Shown here: positions 10,854-20,965 of the stretch, piece after piece | Numbering within the stretch: position 1 is the first letter of the stretch | Layout of the letters: the number at the start of each line of letters is the position of its first letter | Position numbers and translations under genes: made by a program | Notes under the pieces: model-generated | What the model saw: the letters and a program-made list of their open reading frames with translations, nothing else | Databases searched by the model: none | Told to the model about the DNA's origin: nothing | Source of the DNA: Parachlorella kessleri | Lineage: Eukaryota > Chlorophyta > Trebouxiophyceae > Chlorellales > Chlorellaceae | Direction of reading: 5' to 3' | DNA: 35,608 nucleotides | NCBI GenBank assembly: GCA_001598975.1 | Contig: BBXU01000370.1 | Span: 1 to 35,608 of the forward strand

Positions 10854-13800
10854 TCAGAGCTGCTGGATGGCGGCCAGGTAGCGGTCCGGTAGGTGGTCAT
10901 TCATCATGTCAGGCATGAGTAGAATGCGCTCAAAGCTGCGCCTGTCAGCCTCTACCACCACCGGCACACTCCCCTCCTTCACCTGCTGACCCTCCCCAGC
11001 CTCCACCTCCTCCATGGCTTCGTCAATATCGACCGCGGCGCCGGCGCCGGCGCCCTCCGGCGGCGCCTGCACCCCACGCTGCATGTGCTGGGCCTCCTTG
11101 GCTGCCATGCGCGCCGTTGCGCGCTCGCTCTCGTGCCGCAGCCTGTCCAGGCTGGCCTGCGGTACCCTGGGCAACCTGTCCTGCTGGGCCTGCTTTGGCT
11201 GTGCAGCTGGCTGCCCTTGCTCCTCTCCCTCCGGCTGAGGCTGCTGCTCATGCTGCCGGCCGTCCCCTGCAACACCTTCGCCTTGGGCAACTGAAAACTC
11301 AGCACCCTCATCTGCCTCCAGCTCCTGGTCTCCCGCCCCTGCCGGCCCCACAGCCTCAGCACTCGACCCACCAGCAGCAGCAGCTGCGGCCTCGCCACCC
11401 AGTTCCGCTTTGACGGCGCCCGCCACCACGCCCGCTGCTACCGCTGCTGCGTCGCCGCCGCTCAGCGTGCTGAGATCCTCGTCGGAGGGGAAGATCCAGT
11501 ACAGGCGGCCAGGGGGGTAGAGGAGCTCGGGGTCGGCGCTGGCGGGTGGCTGCCTGCCCTCGGCCTGCGCCCCTTCGCCGTCCGGAGCATGGCCTGAAGC
11601 CTCCTCCTGCCAGTCATGAGGGGCCAACAACCACGCATGTAAGAGGCATGCAAGTACATCACTTGTTTGTAATCAAGAAACACAAATGAACTTGAGGTGC
11701 ACAACCTAGGTCAAGTGCCCGCCGTAGCCTTCAAAGGCGACCTATGTGTAGAATGCGCAATAAAGGTTGGCTCCTCCTCCGATGCCTTCATGGCTCCCAC
11801 TGACACGTCCAGCCGGTGGACAGTCCTGGCCACAGCCCACTTTGCTGACATGTGCAAGCACAACAAGCAGCACACCAAGCAGCACTGGCTTTCGGAACAC
11901 AGCCTAGCAGGCAGATCTGGACACTCCTACACAGGCAAACCCACAAACTAAACCGCGAGCATCGTTGGGGTGTGCGTCTCCTCACCTGCGCCATGGCTGC
12001 CCCTAGTAGAGGCATGTCTGCGCCAGCCCCATACGGTAACAGCGGCTCATATGGTTCAGCCACTCCTGCACAGGGGGGCATGACCAGAGGATCAATGCAG
12101 CAAAGCAGGGTCCGATCAACAGCAGGACTTGGGGTGGGCAAGAGCTCCATCTCGTCAGCAGGGAGGTGCGACAGGGGCGTACACATCTAACCACCCATCA
12201 CCAACGTCACTGGTCATGTCATGATGATGAGGGCATCACACAGGCCTAGCCCCAAAAAGTAGCTTACCGGAGCTTGTAGCCCCTGCTCCTAGTTGCTTGC
12301 GGCGCTGCTGAGCCTGCTGAGGCCCCGGCACCTCACTGATCACACCCGCACCGCCCTGGCTCAGATCGATGACAGGGATCATCTTGGGTGCCGGCCGTGC
12401 CCTTTTTTTGCTCCCCTCTGCCCCTTCCTCATCCTTCTCCTCGCGCTGTTGCCCCTGCTGCTGCTCTGCAGACCGAGCGGCCTGCTGTGCCGCGTGTGCT
12501 GCGTGCGCTCTGGCCGCACCCTCGTCATCCAGGACAGGCAAGATCTTGCTGAGCCCTGCATCAGGCGAGAAGCCACGCTTTCAACCAAGAACTTAGCAAC
12601 ACTTGACAGTGTCCTCCACTGTCGAGGGGGGCGAAACAACACGACCAGGTAGATGCCCCACCTATGTCGCCGTCAGGCACACAAACTTCAAGCACGTACT
12701 GTCCCCACCATGCCTCACCCAACCACCGGCCACACCCACTAGGCAAGCAGCCACCCCCCCTGCCATGGTGTGCCCTGCTCGGCATGCCCCACTGGCCCAC
12801 CCATGCCAGTCAGCAATCCCCATGCGACATCTACCATAACTACCAACGCATTCCCACCCACCGCCAGTGGATGCGCTCTTGCCAGGGGCCGCCTCCCGCA
12901 GCGGCTTCCAGCCCGCCAGCGAGGGGCTGCTGGCATTCTGGGGCAGCGCGGTGAGGGAGGTGAGGTTGGTCAGGGCATCTGGAAGGCTGGCCTTGAGAGG
13001 GCTCAGCGCCTCCGGCAGGCTGGGGATGGTTCCTAAGGCCTGCAGGGATGTCGATGGAGGCACCGAGATGAACAAAAGCTGTTCCAGGTCCTCCAAGCCT
13101 TCTTGCCCTGCGCACACCCTCACACTAGACGCCCGACAGTGGTGGTGTTCTATCCCTCCTGGTGCTGTCCCACAAACCCAACAGAGCAAACTTCCCCCAA
13201 CTCCACTACCTTCCCACCTCCACGACTCCTGCGTCCGCCTGACGTGTGAGACTCTCGCCAGCGTCCCAGCAACACATGACACCCACAGACTCAGCCTTGT
13301 ACAACTGCCTGCTGACACGGCATAACCCCACTGGGGCACCCAAGTCTGAATGCAGTCAGAAGCCCACAACTCCCACCTCCACAACCGCCGCCCCCGCCTG
13401 CGTGATGGTCTTGCCGGCGCTCGTCAGCGTCCCCACAGCGCGCTCAGCGGCCTGTCGCACCGGCGACGCCTGCGATGACTCCATGAGGAGCGCCTCCACG
13501 CTGGCATAGCTTAGGTGAGGGATTACGTCAGACCTGTGCACAGAGAAGAGAGTTTGATGCTTGTTAAAACTCCATTGAGCGAGCATGCAGACCCCATACG
13601 AAGCGGCTCCATAGCCGCAGTGACCCATTCTGTCAGGCCTAGAGTAGGGTTGGAAGTTGGACTTAATGGAGCTGACAGGTGAGTGACAAGGGGACGGGAG
13701 GGATTCCAGAAGAAGCAGCATTGCACTGGCTGACCCTGTGGGCGGTGTGGAAGCCTGACGAGAGGGCAGGTGATGGGACTAAGGGGAGAGAAGCATGCGC

Positions 13801-16800
13801 GACACAGGGTGAGGGTGCCCTACCCCCACATGCGCGGGTATGGGATGGCAACCTAAAAACCAAAACCTGACCCCAGGTTTAACTTTTGCGGCCGCCAGGG
13901 CCCTGGAGGACAGCTCCCAGCATTGGCAGCATCACAGCAGCCAGGGTGGCAAGCTCACCCGACGATGAGCGAGGTAATGTACTCCTGGCACGCCGCCGCG
14001 ATGTTCTCGCTGACCACCGCCGCCGTGCCGATAGTTATGCAATGCAGCGGGCCAAGGCCCCGCGGCAGCCCGGCCTGGTGCATCAGCATCGCTACCAGGG
14101 CAGCGGTGCCGCCTGCAGGGCACCACATACCAGGGTTTTTATCAGTACAGGCAAGGGCTGCCAGACGGCGCAGGACGTGACTATTAGAGGTACACCTTCG
14201 CACAAGCATTGCCATCAAGGCAGCCATGCAGCATGCACCGGGTTGTACATGCCGTGTTGCGCACAGCACACGACCATCCACGGATGTAATACGACTGGGT
14301 AGCTCGGGTTCTGCTGGTTAAGATGGGTGTTATACATTAACAGCAGCATATGTTGCACAAGGTGCCTGTAGTCTTCTTAGTCCGCACATGCCCCAGCAGT
14401 GCAATGGGTGCTGTCTCTCAAACGCAATACACCGCCCGACCCCACCCCCACCACACACACCTTTTTAAACCACCTTGCAGGCAATATCCCTGACCAGCCC
14501 CCTCACCTCCCAGGCTGTGCCCCGTCACCAGCACCGGCCAGCCGGGGCACTTCTGTGCCGCCTCCTCCAGCGCCGCCTGGGTGTTGCAGTGGATGTAGGT
14601 GGCGGCAGCAAAAATCCCCTGGTGCACCCAGCCTCCCTCCTCCACCCCGGCTAGGGACACTTCCATGGGGTGGGCGCTAAGGTCAGACAGCAGGTCACCC
14701 ACTTGTAGGGAGCCCCTGCAGGCAGCAGGTGGGTGGCAAGACTCCTCAGCAAATTGAAACAGCCAACAGCTGGTAGGGGAGTTCTGAAATTAAATGGCCA
14801 CGAGGTGGCGGCGCATAATGCTCCCTTGCAAAGGATTTCCTTTGCTGGCAAGGATGACCCTAGAGTCACCAAGACAGTCCCCTTCCGCATCAAGATGAGC
14901 AGCGAGGGCACGCGTGACAGGCAAACAGGATAATGGAAGGTCACAGACGGGATCAATCTTGTCATCAGGTTGTCACTTTTGTACGAACACATGCACGTCT
15001 ACACACATGCCCGCCTTGGAGGGGGTGCAAATTAGGAAAGGTTGACGCTGCCAGACGAGAGAGACTCTCGAGGCTGCCTTCACCCCTGTACCTGCCTTAC
15101 AGCCAACTTGCCTGATGGACAGAACCACGCACTGGTTGGCCCGGTCAATGGCCACGTAGTGGCAGGGCCGGTAGGTGGAGTTCTTCCACTGGCTCATCAG
15201 GATGTCATCAGCATCAATGCCGGCCAGGGCGGCCACCGCCTCATTGTTGGCCTCCACACTCACGCCGCCTACGGCATCAAAACTGCAGGGCGGGCAGCAG
15301 CCACCATTGGTGGTGGAGATCCACGCAAGGTGAGGCGAGCAGAAGCGTGTGTGCGTGCGTGTGGTGGTGGTGTGGGTGTGTGGGTGGGTGTGGGCGCTCG
15401 GATATCAGAAAGAAATGCAGCCACTGCCCCGAAGGTTAAGCCCCCGCCGCATCAAAGATATCAAGGCAGCAGGGCGAGAGATAGACGGAATGAACATAAC
15501 GGTGCAGGGTGGCCAGCTTAAACCACGAACTTGGTGACCATTGTGCGGCCAGTGGATAGCACTGCGGGCAGTGCTGCGTGCAACCGGGTGTGCTATGGAC
15601 CTGTGGAACAGCATGGCACCTCTGCTGCTCGCTCCAAGGCAAGGAGACCAAGTTTGACCAATCGTAGAGACAGGTGGAGCCCCTCACCTCAGCTGCTGCA
15701 CTGTCTGCAACTTGACATAGCTCATCACGCTGCTGACGTGGCCGGCCGCCATGGGGTACCCGTAGGCGGCACGGGCATGCATGGCAGCGCACAGCATGTC
15801 CTACACATGGCAGCACGCACAGGTGAAGGTTGCATGAGACGGACGCTATATCCGCAAACGGCCATGAGGGTTTGCCCTGTGGCACAAAAGTATGGGATGC
15901 TACGATAACCTCACATGCTGCACAGGTCACAACAGTATGGGCTCGGCCTCGCCTTATGCTGCATTGCCTGTGGACCTGCAACTGGCACGCGGCTAGCACC
16001 AAGGCCAGACACACAACTCCAATGCCAGCATGACTCCAGAGAGACACACCTCCAGCCCAATCACAAAGGACATAAGTACCTACGTCTATAGCATCAACCC
16101 CCGGCCATAAGGAGGACAAAGCTATGCCGATACCCGCACACCTGCAGCATGGTGCGCTGGTCGGGGCGCAGCGGGGATGGTGGGGCTGCTTGGTCCGCAG
16201 TGAACAGGCGCCGCTCGTACGCCTGGGCCTGCGGTAGCCAATTCACATGGTGGCCCTCGTCAACGGTGCTTGTTAGCGTGTCACTGCAACCCCTCTCTAA
16301 CTCTCCTCCGACTCTCGAATTTGGAATACTCTGTGCAAGCCGAGGACCGCAGTCAGGACAGGTCTGTGAGTGTGTGCATGCAGGCCATAGAAGCGTTCCC
16401 AGCGACCCCCCTCTGCCGCAGGCGCACATGCCAGACCTGACCCCGCCTGAGGGTTTTGTGAACCTCCTATCACTACAGTCGGAACAGCTCAGCTGCTGTT
16501 GCCAAACCCCGTCGTAAGCACCACATCGCAGGACTCCTTGGCACCCCAGCACCTGCAGCTGCTGGTAGACCTCCTGGTGCTTGCGGTACAGGACCAGAAG
16601 GGCGGAGGGGTCCCAGGGGATGATGGTCCACAGCCGACGCCGCTGCAAGCAGAGAGGAAGTACTTAATTTGGGGCCCAGCACAGTTGGAGATGAGGGTCA
16701 GGGTTTGTTGTAGCCCAGTAAAAGGACAGTGCAGGGCACCCCGTAGCAACATAGGTTACACATGCAAGAGGAGCTTCAGGGGGGTTACATGCAAAAGGCA

Positions 16801-18418
16801 GTTTGAGGGGGGTTACATGCAAGGGGTGATGCGGTGGAGTCAACACATCATGTACCATGCTTCTTCAAGGCTCAGGGTGCAGGCGTAAGGGTTGTGAACA
16901 TGACCCTCTTCTTGCACTACGTAGCTCAACCAATTACCCCACGCAGGTATAAGAAGTGGGCACAGGGTTGGGAACATGACCCTCTTCTTGCACTACGTAG
17001 CTCAACCAATTACCCCACGCAGGTATCAGCAGTGGGCACAGCTACCAAAGCTGTCCGTGCATGTCTTAACAAACAGACAGGCTGGCCACTTGCCAGTCAA
17101 GCTGTCAAGCTAAATCTTATTAAGCTATCTTCCCAAACTGCTGCATCAAGCCAGGCCCAACCAACCTGCAGCAAATCCAACACAAGCCCTGTGAAAGCTT
17201 TCATGGCTCGCTTCTTAGCCTCCGCCTCATAGGCGCTGAGACTACTCCGCCCCTCCCCGCTACTTGACCGCTCCCCAGTTAGCTCAGCGCCTGCCGCACC
17301 CGCCAGCGCTGCACTTGCATCTGCCTTGGGGCCTGCACTGTCCAGCCCACCCTGCAGGGAACACCACAGCAAAGCAGGGTGGGGTCCCCGCAGGCCCACT
17401 ACTCAACTACAAGCATCAAGGCGAACCAAGGTAGCACACCGAAGCGGGACTTGCATCACAGCAGCAAGAGATCGGCTCTGCATAACCGGCAATATGTGAG
17501 CCGCACCCAGTGCCCGCCAGCTCTGCCAAGAGCCCATGCCAAATCACACACAATCCAAACGCTCCGACCCACTACGTTATCACCAACCAGAAAACCCAGG
17601 CCAGAGCCAGGACAGGGCCCTCCTCACCCTCAGCGGGGCGGTGACTGCAGCCCTCAGGCACACCTCATCCCTGCCGCCGGCGACTTTCTGCACGCCGGGC
17701 TGCTGCTGGGGTGCCTTGCGGCGCCACAGCCGGCGGCGCACCATATCACCAAATCGCTGGGATGACCGCCCGCCTGAACGCTTGTAGTCCAGGTGGCTGC
17801 GGAAGGCGGGGCACATGCAGTGCATCTTGTTGGTGATGCAAGGAGGGTGATTTGGCAGGACGTGCACAGGGCCCACCTGGGGCTACGACTTGGTAGCGAG
17901 CCAGGTTGCACTTTGCGGGCTGCTGAAGGAGGTGGGTCCAAGGCCTTGAGGATGGCATATACAAACACTGCAGGCTGCATGATCTCACTGCTGCGGGTAG
18001 CCACGCCAGCAGCCATTTCACACTCCTGGACTTCAAGGAGGGCATCAGCGCCACCTGCACTCACTTGAAAACAGTGCCGTACTGCCAGCCCTCGTCATCG
18101 GTCCCTGGAGTGATCACCAGCTGCCATTGCCCAGCATCCTCTGTTGGGGGCTTGGTCAGCTGTACCGCCTTGCCTGCGGGGTCTGTCCACCCAGCTCTGT
18201 CGAGGGCCGGGGGAGCTCTCCTGCACTAACCCCAAAGGGGGCCATGCTGTAGTTGATTAGCCAGCACCATCTACAGCCAGCAATGGTGGAGCCAACAAGC
18301 GAGTCCTGACGGGTGCTAGCCCCACAGACTCAGCCTTGCAACAGCCTCCAGTGACTGCTTACCAGGCAATGCCGTAGTACCGCTGGTTCTCATAGACCTC
18401 CTGAATACTCTGCTCCAT
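10854..18418 (-). CDS. DysF domain-class 3 (DAGL-like) lipase fusion protein
   Basis: Fifteen exons: 18418-18363, 18220-18065, 17796-17664, 17351-17166, 16642-16553, 16228-16142, 15800-15688, 15282-15112, 14715-14507, 14112-13959, 13533-13377, 13039-12862, 12555-12268, 12065-11986 and 11606-10854. All phases agree, giving 936 residues. Residues 8-98 form a DysF (peroxin/ferlin) domain: VYENQRYYG, DRAGWTD, DDEGWQYGT and VRRRLWRR. Residues ~190-480 are a class 3 lipase like sn1-specific diacylglycerol lipases: SIRGS with DLLSDLSAHP, the nucleophile elbow GHSLGGGTAALVA (Ser398) and DVIPHLS (Asp454). The C-terminus keeps the family's LYPPGR (715-720) and the final DHLP block, separated by a long Ala/Glu/Gln-rich insert. 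Expected reaction: hydrolysis of diacylglycerol or a similar lipid at membranes. Unlike animal DAGLs, no N-terminal membrane helices are seen. Trp723 replaces the usual histidine after PPGR. Intron 8 is GC-AG. Confidence 0.82.
15111..15112 (-). other. GC donor splice site of lipase intron 8
   Basis: The exon ends ATCAG and the intron starts GCAAGT, the classic GC-AG donor. A GT four bases downstream would shift the frame and lose the family's conserved SIRG-S motif; the GC site joins exactly to GGCTCC at 14715. Confidence 0.85.
15337..15404 (+). repeat. GT-rich simple-sequence tract in a lipase intron
   Basis: Mixed GTGTGCGTGC, GTGGTGGTG and GTGGGTG units lie within intron 7 of the DysF-lipase gene (15687-15283). 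Low complexity; no coding role. Confidence 0.75.
16756..16817 (-). other. Three TGTAA pentamers inside lipase intron 4
   Basis: On the minus strand TGTAA occurs at 16817-16813, 16789-16785 and 16760-16756. The first two sit in near-identical repeats with core GGGGGGTTACATGCAA on the plus strand. They lie in the intron between the exons coding the DysF domain plus linker and the exons coding the lipase domain. Confidence 0.6.
16889..17040. repeat. Tandem duplication, two copies of 76 bp, in lipase intron 4
   Basis: The unit begins GGGTTG and ends GTGGGCACA; copies start at 16889 and 16965 and differ at only about three or four positions. Both contain the palindromic stretch CACTACGTAG. The duplication lies wholly within intron 4 (17165-16643) and leaves the reading frame untouched. 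Confidence 0.9.
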
Positions 18419-19445
18419 CGCGTTGAGGCCAGCCTGCAAGCTACTGTAAACCAGTGAGGCGCCACGGCTTGTTGAACTTGGCTCATAACTAAACTACCAG
18501 GACACTCCTTATAACCTGTTCAGCCCTGTAAAGCACACGCTTAACGCAGGACAATTTTAATGACAAGGGACCAAGCCTCTAAGGGCAGTGGCCTCCCAGC
18601 CGACTACCCCACCTGGGGCTGCACCTCAGACTGCTTTCGTTCGCTATCTGTCTCTGTCGTCCCCGTCAGTGCGCTCCAAGGCTGCAAGGATGCCCATACA
18701 CCAAGTGATCTGGCAGTTTGGACGGGAACCTGCCTTGAAGCTAGTTCCCTTCGCAGCTGGTTTTTGCAGGCGCGACGGGAGAAGGCTAAGTAAAGAGTTG
18801 TGCGTGTTCTAACTTGCAAGGTGGGCCGCATGTTCATGGCAAAGACAAAGCCACGGGAGCGCCTACACTAAGTCTAAGCTGCTCCATCCAACCTCCTCAG
18901 TCATATGAACGAATATTGCTGTCTGACATCCTAACATCCGGAACGCCGAGAGGATCGCATCATGCTCAGCAGGGCGCCTTGGACTTCCCAGTCAGCAGAG
19001 GGGCAGAGCTCATGTGGGATGTTGGCTCAAGACCATATGCAGCTCATCCTAGTTTCTGGTAGACGATAGCAGCGCATTGATATCGCTGTGACAACACAGA
19101 GGAACTGGCTGAGGTGGCCAACATGCTAGGCATCTGCACTTTACATTTGCACTTTACACGTGACATGCATTTTGTAACGTGATTCGAAGCCCACGAAAGC
19201 ATGAAGAGCATGCCAGAAGCGGCGGACACAAGAGGGAAGCATCCCAACAACTGGGCAACGTTGCAGCTTGGACAGCTGCAGCTTGTAACCTCAATTGTAG
19301 GGCGGCCTACCAGTGGTGGCCATCATTGCTGGCCTAGCCACCAGTGTACCATAAGCAATTCACATGCAGTCGTACTCTGCTGTTCAAAACACACTGTGAA
19401 AAAGCTTTGCACATGATAAGCGGTTTCCCAAGGCCAGTCGATTGC
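18419..19445. other. Intergenic region: lipase promoter side and prefoldin 3' side
   Basis: About 1 kb between two minus-strand genes. It should carry the 5' UTR and promoter of the DysF-lipase gene and the prefoldin 3' UTR. Short plus-strand open frames near 18560-18810 show no domain. An additional upstream lipase exon cannot be excluded, because an acceptor-like TTGCAG precedes the proposed ATG. Confidence 0.5.
19153..19157 (-). terminator. Candidate polyadenylation signal (TGTAA) of the prefoldin gene
   Basis: A minus-strand TGTAA about 290 bases after the stop at 19446; a second copy lies at 19145-19141. Position is reasonable for a green-algal 3' UTR. Confidence 0.45.
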
Positions 19446-20597
19446 TCAGCTAGCCGAGCCACCCTGCTTTGTTCGCTGGAGCTCTTGTTGCAGCTTCATA
19501 ACCTGCAACAATCACAGACGAGCTTACCATCAGCAACGGGATTGTAGGTACATTGTTGCAGGCATGCTATTTCCATATGGCAAGTGCAACGCATTTGGAA
19601 CAGCATCTTATTTGACAGCAAAGAGTCCAGCACATAGTTGCAGCTGCAGCATCACGCCAGCAATGTAGTCAAAAACTGTCACAAGCTACACATTCCGCCT
19701 GATTCCCTGGAGCACTATACTCAGGCATGGCTGCACAGCGATCCTTGCATACTGGCGTCACGGTCAGATTGAAGCTCCGCTGTGCACAGTGCATGCGCCA
19801 CCAACTACTTGTATTGACACATAAGCACCGTGCGCCCTACCGCAACCTCTCAATGACAACTAGCAGCACCCAGCGCAACCGCCACTGCAGCCATGCTGCC
19901 TCACTCGGCCTCACCGCGCCCCCACCTGCTGCTGCGCCCTGCCCTGCTTATCCTGCAGGCCCCCCAGCTGCGAGTCAAGTCGCTTCAGCTCCCCACCAAT
20001 GAAGTCCAGCCGCTTCTCCACATTTGATCGTGCCTCCACTGGGTCCTGCTTGACCAGAACTGGCCCTATTAGCTTGTAGACGTTGGCATCATCCTGCAGC
20101 AGGCCTAGCTCCTGCACAGGAACACCGACCGAGAGATACAAATCTGCCTCCCCGTGTTAATGCACTCTAGACTAAGCTGTTCATGAGCTTTGGCGGCAGC
20201 GGCCTGCAGCTAATCTTGCCAGCGCTTGGCTCTCGGGGAGTCTCACTGTTCCAGCTGGTGCTCTTTGGGTGACCTATTGTATGAAGGCCTGGCTCCCTCA
20301 CACAGTGCATGGCCTCGTGCCTTCCGCAGTGCTCCAGGGACTTGTCCCCAAGCAGCTAGCTGACCACTTGGCTCCCCATCGCACCTTCAGCACCACCTCA
20401 TTCTCGTATTGCTGCTGCATGAATTGCTGCCTCGCTCGATGGTTTTTCTGTGCATCTGCACGAGGCAGCGAGCCTGTCTCAAGGCCGAACATGATCAGGG
20501 GCGAAGGCTATGATCATCACTTGCCTAGCTGCAGCGACCGATATGTATCCGCTGCTGTTTGCAGCTCCGCTTGAAGTGCCTGGGTCTTAGCCTCCAT
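19446..20597 (-). CDS. PFD6: Prefoldin subunit 6
   Basis: Four exons, 20597-20525, 20455-20385, 20111-19926 and 19502-19446, encode 128 residues; the human subunit has 129. Prefoldin is the cytosolic hexameric co-chaperone that passes unfolded actin and tubulin to the CCT chaperonin; subunit 6 is one of its four beta-type subunits. The family signature is unmistakable: ENEVVLKELGLL, then NVYKLIGPVLVKQ, then EARSNVEKRLDFI with GGELKRL, flanked by two coiled-coil helices. The start ATG opens the first helix directly. The first intron must use a GC donor (AG|GCAAGT): this restores the exact family spacing of 13 residues between the helix-1 tyrosine and the RQQ motif, whereas the nearby GT would break the frame. 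No odd residues seen. Confidence 0.94.
20523..20525 (-). other. GC donor splice site of prefoldin intron 1
   Basis: Exon 1 ends CTAG and the intron starts GCAAGT. Using the GT two codons on gives the wrong phase for every good acceptor. With the GC site the phases close (73 + 71 + 186 + 57 bases). Confidence 0.85.
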
Positions 20598-20901
20598 TGC
20601 CTTGGAATGCAGATGTGTCAAGCCGACGGACTATTCACAACAGGACCACAATGTGACTTGTAAGTGCAAACTTCAGCTTGCTGTTCTGTGTATGCCTGTT
20701 CCATCGCTTTGCTCGGCTGATGGCAGGGTATAGGATCCTCGGCATCTTACGGTGCACCTGGTGGTGTTCAGACTTTGGAGTCGAAACTGTTCATTGCTGC
20801 CACTGTGTTGAGAGAAATGATGGTTAGCAGAGCTTCTGCAAGGCTGAACACCCACGTCAACTGCCTCCTTCCTGCCTGCCACATCAAGACGGCACAGTTT
20901 C

Positions 20902-20906
20902 TTACA
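20902..20906 (-). terminator. Candidate polyadenylation signal (TGTAA) of the small acidic-protein gene
   Basis: A minus-strand TGTAA 60 bases after the TGA at 20966. Short but acceptable 3' UTR length; a pentamer alone is weak evidence. Confidence 0.35.
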
Positions 20907-20965
20907 CACAAAAGAGGGGGCACATGACCTCGCCACCCATAAGGTGTCCACCCAGCTAAACACAA

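Noticed and set aside
12066..12190. Longer version of lipase exon 14 opening at 12186
   Set aside because: All acceptors upstream are in the wrong phase for exon 13. The CCCCCCTGTGCAG acceptor before 12065 closes the frame.
13040..13107. Longer start for lipase exon 12 at the CGCAG near 13108
   Set aside because: Phase 1 entry is required there, but the preceding exon ends in phase 0; the strong CCCTGCAG acceptor at 13040 gives the right phase.
16889..17040. Array-like repeat considered as CRISPR or mobile element
   Set aside because: Two adjacent copies without spacers in an intron, no terminal repeats and no associated genes; a simple tandem duplication.
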